From contig DATDTL010000037.1 of assembly GCA_035290885.1 (NCBI GenBank), positions 1-22,823 on the forward strand: a stretch of DNA of 22,823 bases, in the 5' to 3' direction. A program made the translations under genes and the position numbers. Positions 14,010 to 20,731 of this stretch are shown one piece after another (the first letter of the stretch is position 1; every line of letters begins with the position of its first letter). This DNA comes from JACQID01 sp035290885. GTDB lineage: Archaea; Aenigmatarchaeota; Aenigmatarchaeia; GW2011-AR5. The notes under the pieces were generated by a model that saw only the letters and a list, made by a program, of their open reading frames with translations, did not search any database and had not been told where the DNA came from.

Positions 14010-15665
14010 TCATCCTTTATTCGCGGCTCCCTGCATCCTGAAAAGTTTTCTCACGCGTTTTATGTTATCGGCATCCGCCGGCCCCTTGTCGTAGCGGATG
14101 CGCTTCAGCCGCGGGAACCGAAGCGCCATGCCGCTCTCGTAGGTCGGTGACTTCTGGATTTCCTCGTAGGCGACTTCCAGAACTATTTTTGGCATGACAG
14201 TGGCGATGCGGTCTTCCTCGCGTATGACCGCTTTCTTTAGCATCTGCGTAAGCTTTTCCAGTTCTTCTTCAGTGGTGCCGGATGCCATCTTTCCTATTTC
14301 AAGGAGCTTCTGCTTCTTTTCGTCCCAGACGGAAAGAACAAAGGAGCCAAACCATGCCGAGCGCTTGCCTTCGCCAGCTATCGCTTTTGTGATTACGCAA
14401 TCCAGAGTTTCCATTATATCCTTGACCTTGAGCCAGTACCCGACCCTCTTGCCGGGCTGATACGGCGCGTCAAGGTTTTTTACCATGACACCTTCCTGTC
14501 CGGCTGCAAGGGCAGCCTTGTAAAAGGCGTCAGCTTGCGCATAGTCTGCCATTTCTATGTGATCAACGAAACCGAAACCAGCTGCAGGCTTTACGGTTTC
14601 CTTCAGCTTATCCCACCTCTTTTTCAGCGGGGCTTTCATAAGGCTCTCGCCGTCCAGATATATCATCTCAAAGAGCCTGACGTGCACTGGAATCCGCTTC
14701 ACCATTTCGTTTATGGAATGCTTCCTTTGTATCCTGCGTGAAAGCATCTGGAACGGCAGGGGCGTCCCGTTCGGGGCGATAGCCACGACTTCGCCTTCCA
14801 CTACGCATTCCTTGGCCATTATGGATTCCTTTGAGCGCGAAACGATTTCTGGAAACTGGCGGGAAACCTCGTCCAGATTGCGGGAAAATATCTTCACGTC
14901 GCCGCTTTTCTTGTGAATTTGCACGCGGAAGCCGTCGTATTTGGTTTCAACCGCTGATGCTTGGAATTTTTCGAGGGCAGTCTTGAGGTCCGCAGCCCGC
15001 TCGGCAAGCATCATGCGCACCGGCATGAAAACTTCCATCTTCGCGGTCCTGCCTTCGGCGGCCATGACAGCGACCCTGCCAAAGTCGCCGGTGACGTCAA
15101 ATAGGCGCTCCACCTCATCCGGCTCCCGGGAAAACGCCTGTGCTATGGCGTTCCTTACAGTGGCAGCGGCCACGCCCATCCGCATTTCTCCAAGCACGGT
15201 CCTGACTATATACTTGGCTTCTTTTGGAGAAGCCGCGGAAAGAAGCTCCAAGACAAGGGCTATTTTTTTGTCCCGAGAGCCTTTGCCCGCCATTGCCGGC
15301 AATTTTCTCATGTTTTCACAGACTTTTCCGGCTGTGAGCTTTCTGACGGCGAGAGTGTTCTGTTTTTTGTTTTCAATGAGTCGTTCTGCCGTGATGCCAA
15401 GATCGCCGGTTTCCCTGAAAACGGCGTCAAAGTTCTTGCTAGGAACTCCGGCGACGCCTGTGATTATTTTTTTCATGAGTTCCGACGCGATGCCGAGGTT
15501 CTCCTGTCCGGAAGGGAATACTTGGCCCAGAGAAAGCAGGACGATGTTGTAAAGCTCGGCCTTGCGGGTTTTGGAATAAAATTCGCTTAATATGTCTCGT
15601 TTCTGCAGCTTCTTTGCTGTGGACTCGAGTTTCTCATAACACTCGGCGAGTTTGGAATACTCCAT
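14010..15665 (-). CDS. lig: ATP-dependent DNA ligase (LigI type)
   Basis: 551 aa, the normal archaeal length. An N-terminal DNA-binding domain (1-210) includes MRMGVAAATVRNAIAQAF. The adenylation domain has the nucleotidyl-lysine K242 in motif I (ETKYDGFRVQIH), FSRNLDEVS (motif Ia/III region), the acidic VVEGEVVAI, EGVMVKN (motif IV) and YWLKVK (motif V). The OB-fold domain ends with PTYESGMALRFPRLKRIRYD, the motif VI region. It seals nicks in replication and repair using ATP. The start at 15665 is the first ATG after the upstream gene's coding part, preceded by a TATA-like AAAGATTTAAG on the minus strand near 15690. Confidence 0.96.
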   Translation of the reverse strand: MEYSKLAECYEKLESTAKKLQKRDILSEFYSKTRKAELYNIVLLSLGQVFPSGQENLGIASELMKKIITGVAGVPSKNFDAVFRETGDLGITAERLIENKKQNTLAVRKLTAGKVCENMRKLPAMAGKGSRDKKIALVLELLSAASPKEAKYIVRTVLGEMRMGVAAATVRNAIAQAFSREPDEVERLFDVTGDFGRVAVMAAEGRTAKMEVFMPVRMMLAERAADLKTALEKFQASAVETKYDGFRVQIHKKSGDVKIFSRNLDEVSRQFPEIVSRSKESIMAKECVVEGEVVAIAPNGTPLPFQMLSRRIQRKHSINEMVKRIPVHVRLFEMIYLDGESLMKAPLKKRWDKLKETVKPAAGFGFVDHIEMADYAQADAFYKAALAAGQEGVMVKNLDAPYQPGKRVGYWLKVKDIMETLDCVITKAIAGEGKRSAWFGSFVLSVWDEKKQKLLEIGKMASGTTEEELEKLTQMLKKAVIREEDRIATVMPKIVLEVAYEEIQKSPTYESGMALRFPRLKRIRYDKGPADADNIKRVRKLFRMQGAANKG

Positions 15666-15937
15666 GATAAAATAAGGCGGCAGGGGCTTAAATCTTTCGT
15701 CAAGGTTGAAGATACGGTTTCCATTCTCTGCGATAGGTTATTCTTTCGGCCCGGGGGGTTCGCAGTGATAGGCTGCAGCTTTATGTCATGCCTCCGGGCG
15801 TATTTTGCCTGCTCGCGCTCAAGGGCAACAGAATAGAACCGCGTTCCTTCGTCTTCACCTGTCATAATTAGGGCGTCGGGAAAACAATTTTTCAGGTTTT
15901 TGACTTCCTCTTCGGTTCTTATAACGTAAAATACCAT
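15587..15937 (-). CDS. Hypothetical protein overlapping the DNA ligase start
   Basis: 116 aa. The first 55 residues (MVFYVIRTEEEVKNLKNCFP, then ALIMTGEDEGTRFYSVALE) look like a compact alpha/beta domain. The rest is low in hydrophobic pattern and the last 26 codons overlap the ligase gene in another frame. A GGAG Shine-Dalgarno lies just upstream and a minus-strand TATA-like sequence near 15985-15995. The unusually long overlap (79 nt) suggests that the true C-terminus was shorter and was extended by a frameshift. The family is not recognised. Confidence 0.55.
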   Translation of the reverse strand: MVFYVIRTEEEVKNLKNCFPDALIMTGEDEGTRFYSVALEREQAKYARRHDIKLQPITANPPGRKNNLSQRMETVSSTLTKDLSPCRLILSWSIPNSPSVMRNSSPQQRSCRNETY

Positions 15938-16053
15938 TTATAGTTCTCCAACGAAATAATCATATAATTACATCCTTGGGAACTATATATGAAACCAGTC
16001 ATAATACTGACCAAATCTTTATCGGTTTCACTGTAAAAGAGGGCCAGACAACC

Positions 16054-16061
16054 TTTATAAA
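16054..16061 (+). promoter_or_regulatory. TATA box for S3Ae
   Basis: TTTATAAA lies 29 nt before ATG 16091. A GGAAGGTG Shine-Dalgarno (16078-16085) would be at the very start of the transcript. Confidence 0.6.
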
Positions 16062-16090
16062 AACTACTGTCAATAGTGGAAGGTGCTAAC

Positions 16091-16720
16091 ATGGCGGTAA
16101 AGAAACAGTGGTATGACATAGTAACTCCCAAAGCATTCGGGGAAACGATAGTCGGCGAGACGCTTGCCGTGGACCCGAAGTTTCTCACAGGAAGGACGCT
16201 GAGCGCCAGCTTCGCGGAGCTTTCCAACGATTTCGGAAAATATTATGTAAAGGTGATTTTCCAGATAGAGGGTACCGAGGGGCAGAAGGCCAAGACAAAG
16301 TTTATCGGCCACGAATGCATGAGGGAGCGCCTCTATAGGATGGTGCAGCGCGGGTCAAAGAAAGTGGAGGCCATCCAGGACGTCCAGACCAAGGACGGCG
16401 GCGCATTAAGGGTAAAGAGCGTCATAATAATCAGAACCAAGGCAGGCACCTCAATAAAGAACGCGACAAGGAACAGAATGAAAGAGCTTGTGGATGCCGT
16501 TGCAAAGGAGACTGACACGGAAAAATTCGTGGCCATGATGCTTTCAGGCGAACTTCAGGCTATGCTGAGGCAGGAATGCAAGAAGCTGACGCCCGTTGTC
16601 AACGTGGAAATAAGGAAAAGCGAAATGCTCGCCCAGAGGGAGATAATAGAAGGCGAGGAACACAAGGCACTTCTTGCGGCGCAGGCGAAGCAGCTGCAGG
16701 CCGAAGAAGCAGCTGCATAA
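16091..16720 (+). CDS. rps3ae: 30S ribosomal protein S3Ae (eS1)
   Basis: 209 aa. The N-terminus MAVKKQWYDIVTPKAF and the blocks GETLAVDP, GRTLSASFAELSNDF and YYVKVIFQI are the archaeal/eukaryotic eS1 signature; RRNRM-like NATRNRMKELVDA and KKLTPVVNVEIRKSE follow. It sits on the small-subunit platform near the mRNA exit. ATG 16091 was chosen over GTG 16076 because the GGAAGGTG Shine-Dalgarno lies 5 nt upstream and the family starts with MA(V/I). The tail is Ala/Glu-rich. Confidence 0.95.
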   Translation: MAVKKQWYDIVTPKAFGETIVGETLAVDPKFLTGRTLSASFAELSNDFGKYYVKVIFQIEGTEGQKAKTKFIGHECMRERLYRMVQRGSKKVEAIQDVQTKDGGALRVKSVIIIRTKAGTSIKNATRNRMKELVDAVAKETDTEKFVAMMLSGELQAMLRQECKKLTPVVNVEIRKSEMLAQREIIEGEEHKALLAAQAKQLQAEEAAA

Positions 16721-16926
16721 TTCTGTTTTTGCGATGGCGTGCTTTGGCTGTGAAGTCCGAAATCGGCCACAACAGGTTGTCCTATGGCTTTACGAGAGTC
16801 GCAACATGCCGTATTCATCAGTTACTTTTATAACCTACGTTTGAACTGTGCTTACGACAAGAAGGAAAACAAAAGGAACCGCCCCGCAAAAATCGCAAGC
16901 GCTTTGGCATTTCCTTCTGTTTTGGC

Positions 16927-16978
16927 AAAGCCCGCCACTTTTTCACAATTTTCACCATAGTGGCGGGCAGTTTACTGC
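16927..16978 (-). repeat. Hairpin repeat, copy B
   Basis: A perfect 10-bp inverted repeat (16930-16939 GCCCGCCACT with 16959-16968) encloses a 19-nt loop. The core 16935-16955 is identical to copy A at 3541-3561 on the other strand. It sits between the convergent S3Ae and NUDIX genes, 35 nt from the NUDIX stop, so it could also act as a two-way terminator. The rest of 16721-17002 holds no convincing gene. Confidence 0.72.
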
Positions 16979-17002
16979 AAAGCCGCTAATACGCTGTGAC
17001 AA

Positions 17003-17386
17003 TTATTTATGGAAATATCTGTCGCAGAACTTTCTCAGGTGCGGCGCGAGCTTTCGTTCGCCCAATGAATCAAGCGGTATCCAGATTATTTCGCCGAAAA
17101 TGTCCGGCTCGGCCAGCTTTGGCGCGCCCGTCTCAATGGCTGCGACAAAGACGTGGCTCCTGAGCTCTGCGGTAGAAAGCTTCACGTCGTCATAGCCGGT
17201 GTATTTCAGTATACGCACCGAGCAGCCCGTTTCCTCCTTCGCTTCGCGGACAGCGGCCTGTTCATGGGTTTCACCTTCCTCAAGCTTTCCGCCGGGAAGC
17301 TTGTAGTGCGAATACTTCTTCTTCCAAAGTACCAGAAGCCTGCTGTTTTTTATTATAGCGCAGCTTGCTATTTCTTTAATTGGCAT
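17003..17386 (-). CDS. NUDIX hydrolase
   Basis: 127 aa, a single NUDIX fold. The full NUDIX box is present: G33-x5-E39-x7-R47-E48-A-K-E51-E52-T-G54, with the catalytic Glu pair binding magnesium. The size and the start (EIASCAIIKNSRLLVLWKKK) resemble MutT-like and ADP-ribose or nucleotide-clean-up enzymes, but the substrate cannot be told. It is the last gene of the same-strand cluster and lies 48 nt after the two-TM protein. Confidence 0.92.
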   Translation of the reverse strand: MPIKEIASCAIIKNSRLLVLWKKKYSHYKLPGGKLEEGETHEQAAVREAKEETGCSVRILKYTGYDDVKLSTAELRSHVFVAAIETGAPKLAEPDIFGEIIWIPLDSLGERKLAPHLRKFCDRYFHK

Positions 17387-17434
17387 AATGAAATATGGAA
17401 GCGAAGACTAAAAAATGAGTTTGAGTGATTTGAA

Positions 17435-17641
17435 TCATCGCTGCTCGACGTTAGCGGCCGACGAAATCCATAGCACGCCCGCGGACAGGAACATCGCGAG
17501 TGCGAGAATCATCGCCACGCCGAAGCTTACAGGAGTTGTGCCCTCGACCCACTCTATGTTTCCGGCTATGAGCGCGCCTGCCATCATGGCGAAAGACCCC
17601 AAAATCCACAGGCCGTGGACATGGAAGTCAAAACCGCTCAT
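17435..17641 (-). CDS. Small membrane protein with two transmembrane helices
   Basis: 68 aa. Two hydrophobic segments (about 10-27 and 38-60) are joined by a short acidic loop (GNIEWVEG), giving a hairpin in the membrane. The start overlaps the stop of the nucleotidyltransferase-HEPN gene by ATGA (17638-17641), so translation is coupled. No family is recognised. Confidence 0.75.
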   Translation of the reverse strand: MSGFDFHVHGLWILGSFAMMAGALIAGNIEWVEGTTPVSFGVAMILALAMFLSAGVLWISSAANVEQR

Positions 17642-18816
17642 TTCTTGACCCTCTTTTTGTCTTCAACTATCGCGGACATGTCTTTTACGAACCTTCTTAC
17701 GTATTCACGCATCCGCTCAAGGTCCCTCTGGGGAATCTCGGTGGTGCGGTCCTCGTCAAGCATCTTTCTCATGGAAACCACGCGGTTCAATACCTCTCCG
17801 TAGAACTGATCGAGCTTGCCTGCATCTATCAGATGGGTTTTTATTGCAGCCGGCAGATCCTTCGGATCCGGCGGAAGCCTGTCCATCTTCTTGAGGCCGG
17901 CAACCGCGGCCTTGATCATGACCTCGTAATTGCGCTGCAGAAGCTCTTTCTTCCTGTTCTTCTGCAGGTGAAGGAGCAGCTGCTCCATGCGGGTGACGAA
18001 GTTCTTGGATTTCTGGACAAAGCTGTCCAGTTCCACGCCGGTTATGTCCTTTATCTCCTTGTGCTCTACGCGCTTTCGGAACTCTATGACGCTTTCTAAG
18101 TCCCTAAGATAATTCTCTTCAAGCAGCTTCGTGTCAACGAGGTGCTCCCTGACGCTGTCGGTTGTGTGCTTTGGGGACGGCGGGTTGAGCCCCATGTACA
18201 TCAGCACTGCCTGCGAGGAATTGAGCATTGCGTAATAGAGGTCTTCGGCGACCATGTAAAGCTTTGCGGTTTCCACCCGCGTTATCTTCTGGGGGGCGGA
18301 TTCCATGAATTTTTCCACGGCCTCAAGCGTTGTCGGGATTTTGCCGAATTCAAGAAGCTTCCTGACCGGTATCCAGAAGCCCGTGTCATACAGGGCCCAG
18401 CCGTCCCTGACTATGGTGTAAAGCAGGGGATGGCCTATCCTTGCCATGTCCCAGAATTCCGTCAGCGTCCATGCGGGCTGAACCACGATGTCCTCGGATA
18501 TCTTCTTGCCCATAGCATAAAGGTCGTCGTCAAACTTCGCCTTCATGTCGGGAGTGAACCGCGTGAGCGTGTCGTCAATTATGACCAGCATGTCAATGTC
18601 GCTTTTCTTATGAAAATCGGCGCGGGTGAAAGAGCCGAATAGAACGACTGCCTTCACAAAATCCTTGTATCTTGCAAGAATCTCGTCCTTGTATTTGTTG
18701 GCCACTGCAAGCTGTTTTTTCCTGAATTCTTCAAGTTGCTTGTCCTGCGCGGGCTGCGGCTCGGCTCCTTTCGGCGCCGCGATTTTTGCCTTCTTTGACG
18801 TTTTTTTGATTGCCAT
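17638..18816 (-). CDS. MNT-type nucleotidyltransferase fused to HEPN-like segments
   Basis: 392 aa. After a Lys/Ala-rich tail, residues 45-115 are a minimal nucleotidyltransferase: VVLFGSFTRAD (57-67), metal-binding S72-D73-I-D75 (KKSDIDMLVII) and a third acid at D109. Residues about 180-290 are helical with FRKRVEH, matching the HEPN RNase motif R-x4-H (R247, H252). A second similar helical segment (about 295-385, IKTHLIDAGKLDQFYGEVLN) has R350 but E355 where the His should be. Separate MNT and HEPN genes form toxin-antitoxin pairs in which MNT modifies HEPN; here they are one chain with two HEPN copies. It overlaps the two-TM gene by 4 nt and has its own leaderless promoter. Confidence 0.85.
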   Translation of the reverse strand: MAIKKTSKKAKIAAPKGAEPQPAQDKQLEEFRKKQLAVANKYKDEILARYKDFVKAVVLFGSFTRADFHKKSDIDMLVIIDDTLTRFTPDMKAKFDDDLYAMGKKISEDIVVQPAWTLTEFWDMARIGHPLLYTIVRDGWALYDTGFWIPVRKLLEFGKIPTTLEAVEKFMESAPQKITRVETAKLYMVAEDLYYAMLNSSQAVLMYMGLNPPSPKHTTDSVREHLVDTKLLEENYLRDLESVIEFRKRVEHKEIKDITGVELDSFVQKSKNFVTRMEQLLLHLQKNRKKELLQRNYEVMIKAAVAGLKKMDRLPPDPKDLPAAIKTHLIDAGKLDQFYGEVLNRVVSMRKMLDEDRTTEIPQRDLERMREYVRRFVKDMSAIVEDKKRVKK

Positions 18817-18836
18817 ATTATTACTTGACAGGCGGG

Positions 18837-18844
18837 ATTATAAA
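18837..18844 (-). promoter_or_regulatory. TATA box for the MNT-HEPN gene
   Basis: TTTATAAT on the minus strand, 21 nt from the start codon at 18816: leaderless spacing. Confidence 0.6.
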
Positions 18845-18889
18845 TGCCTATCATTCAGGCATTATGCTTAGCTAACTTCTTTGTTCTCG

Positions 18890-18906
18890 GCAGCGCTTTG
18901 CGCTGC
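18890..18906 (-). terminator. Hairpin between the TIM-barrel and MNT-HEPN genes
   Basis: A perfect 7-bp stem (GCAGCGC/GCGCTGC) with a 3-nt loop lies about 50 nt after the stop of the 576-aa gene. It may end that transcript or stabilise its 3' end. No long T tract follows. Confidence 0.3.
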
Positions 18907-18953
18907 GGTTATAAGTGTGAATATCATTTTATGCGCAAAGCCAAGGCATGCCG

Positions 18954-20684
18954 TTACCTGTACCTGCCGCGCTCCCATTCCTTGGCCTTGCCGGCGTCAA
19001 CCGCGGCTTTGCCGAGGAACGTGTGCTTTTCTTCAGGTATCTTCAGCATGCCTTGCAGCGGGTCCCATGCGTGTTCGCGCATCGCAACGAGCTGCTGGGC
19101 AAAGATGTCCTTGTTTTCAAGCGACAGCCCGTAGAATTCCGGGGGCAGGGCATCGGGCTTCGTGTCCCTGTCAAGATACTTCACTATCTGCCGTATCACG
19201 TAAACGCTGTATTCGAAGATGTTGCTCATCTGCTGGTTGCCCGGAGTCCTTCCGCTGCCACGTTCAAATATAATATAGCCGTCTTTGAAGCCTTTCTGGC
19301 GGAACCAGTAAATCCACTTGTAAAGCGTGTCGGCGCCGCGGTCGGCCAAGGCTATCGGAATATGCGCCGTTCCGAAGTACGGTATCGGGTCGCCTAAGTG
19401 CAGCAAAAAGACCTGCGCGCCGAAATCATCGGGAAGCGTCGGCAATTCCACGTTCAGGTCTATGTTCTGCCCCATCTCCTGCTCGAAGTCTATGCATTGC
19501 ATCACTGCCGAGGAGCCTATCTTCTTTAGGAGATGATACGCATGAAGCGGATGATAAAGGCGTGATATCCCTTCAGTTCCCTGCCCGGACTGCGGGCACT
19601 CCAGAAGCAGCTTTATCTTGTTCTTTTCGCAGAATTCCACGACGCTCATGCTGTTCATGTGACGTTTGTTGTAGTCGTCCCTTCCAGGGCTTTTCTTAAT
19701 CGTGAAGTGCGAATAGAGATAAAACGCGGCTACGGCGGCATTGAATTCGCGCTGCTTTGTTACATAAGCCCTGTCTGCGTCATCGGGCTTCTGTGAATAG
19801 TCCTCCCCTACTATCTTCACCCAAAGCGGGTCCTTGTTGGCAATCATGTAGACTGCCGTGGCGATGTAGGCGTCTATTTCGCCGGCCTCGATCTGGTATT
19901 TTTCTATTTCGGCGACTTTCCAAACGTCAAAGAGCTTCTCTTCTTGCATCCTTTTCTCGGCGGCGTTGTGTATTTGCTGCCTTGCGATGTTTATGTTATT
20001 CTGAACCTCCCTTTCGATCTGGTCTGGGGTCAGGCTCTTATACCGCTCGTCGTTTTTCAGGTTTTCCCTGATGGCGCTCTCCGCGTTTTTTAACTCTTCC
20101 TGGAATATCCGGTTGAATTCCTTTGCGTATTCGGGCGTCTGTTTAAGCTCGTATTCGACCCTGCTTCCTATAAGTTTTTCTTTCAGCCATTTCTTCAGAA
20201 TTTCAGCGCCCTTGTCACCACGTTTAATAAGTTCGTCCGCCCACACTGCGAAGGGCTGGCCTGTCGGCGAGACAACTTGATAGGTATATCCGAACGGCCT
20301 CAATTCCCTTTCGTGGAACGACAGCCACGTGTTATTGGACAAATGGAAATTCACGTAGATGAACTTGAGGTCGGATGCGCCTTTCATCGTTATGCAAAGC
20401 CTTTCGTGGCTCTGGTCCCAGCGTATGCGCTCCGCGCTCTCGAACATGGCGACTTCGCCGATTTCGCCGTGGAGCCCGAGCTCCATCTTGAGCTTTTCCC
20501 TGACGCGGTCCACGTAGGTTTTTATGTCGGGCTCAAGGAATTCCAGTACCGTATCGAGGTCTACTTGGTTGAATTGTATGCCAAGCGTGGCGCCGAAAGA
20601 GCCGGCCTTGCTGCCAAGTCCAAGCAGGTTCGGGTCCTTGCCGATATTCCACCAGCCGGAAGAAATGCCAACTTTGTATGCCAT
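18954..20684 (-). CDS. Large TIM-barrel protein, endonuclease-IV-like with a long helical insertion
   Basis: 576 aa, more than twice the size of endonuclease IV. Family metal sites can be matched in order to the nfo gene of this window: H72 (LHGEIGEV), H113 (VNFHLSNN), E362 (LLLECPQSGQG), D399 (QCIDFEQE), H429 (FLLHLGDP), H441 (GTAHIPI) and E474 (IIFERGSG). The His of D-x-x-H is Q402. Between H113 and E362 there are about 250 residues instead of about 37; the stretch 150-330 is strongly helical and charged, like coiled coil. The C-terminal 90 residues are also extra. Sugar isomerase or another xylose-isomerase-like activity is an alternative. It has its own TATA box and a GAGGG Shine-Dalgarno and follows the 589-aa gene by 47 nt. 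Confidence 0.75.
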   Translation of the reverse strand: MAYKVGISSGWWNIGKDPNLLGLGSKAGSFGATLGIQFNQVDLDTVLEFLEPDIKTYVDRVREKLKMELGLHGEIGEVAMFESAERIRWDQSHERLCITMKGASDLKFIYVNFHLSNNTWLSFHERELRPFGYTYQVVSPTGQPFAVWADELIKRGDKGAEILKKWLKEKLIGSRVEYELKQTPEYAKEFNRIFQEELKNAESAIRENLKNDERYKSLTPDQIEREVQNNINIARQQIHNAAEKRMQEEKLFDVWKVAEIEKYQIEAGEIDAYIATAVYMIANKDPLWVKIVGEDYSQKPDDADRAYVTKQREFNAAVAAFYLYSHFTIKKSPGRDDYNKRHMNSMSVVEFCEKNKIKLLLECPQSGQGTEGISRLYHPLHAYHLLKKIGSSAVMQCIDFEQEMGQNIDLNVELPTLPDDFGAQVFLLHLGDPIPYFGTAHIPIALADRGADTLYKWIYWFRQKGFKDGYIIFERGSGRTPGNQQMSNIFEYSVYVIRQIVKYLDRDTKPDALPPEFYGLSLENKDIFAQQLVAMREHAWDPLQGMLKIPEEKHTFLGKAAVDAGKAKEWERGRYR

Positions 20685-20713
20685 TTTTTCCCTCGTTATT
20701 TGATCATAGCCTT

Positions 20714-20721
20714 ATTATAAA
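20714..20721 (-). promoter_or_regulatory. TATA box for the large TIM-barrel gene
   Basis: TTTATAAT on the minus strand, 30 nt from the start at 20684. A GAGGG Shine-Dalgarno (20690-20694) would lie near the 5' end of the mRNA. The gene can thus be made independently of its upstream neighbour. Confidence 0.55.
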
Positions 20722-20731
20722 TAAAATAATA

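Noticed and set aside
14941..15552. 203-codon plus-strand ORF opposite the DNA ligase
   Set aside because: It is a shadow of the clear ligase frame, rich in Ser/Arg/Ala with no recognisable motif.
18142..18642. 166-codon plus-strand ORF opposite the MNT-HEPN gene
   Set aside because: It is antisense to a gene with clear nucleotidyltransferase motifs.
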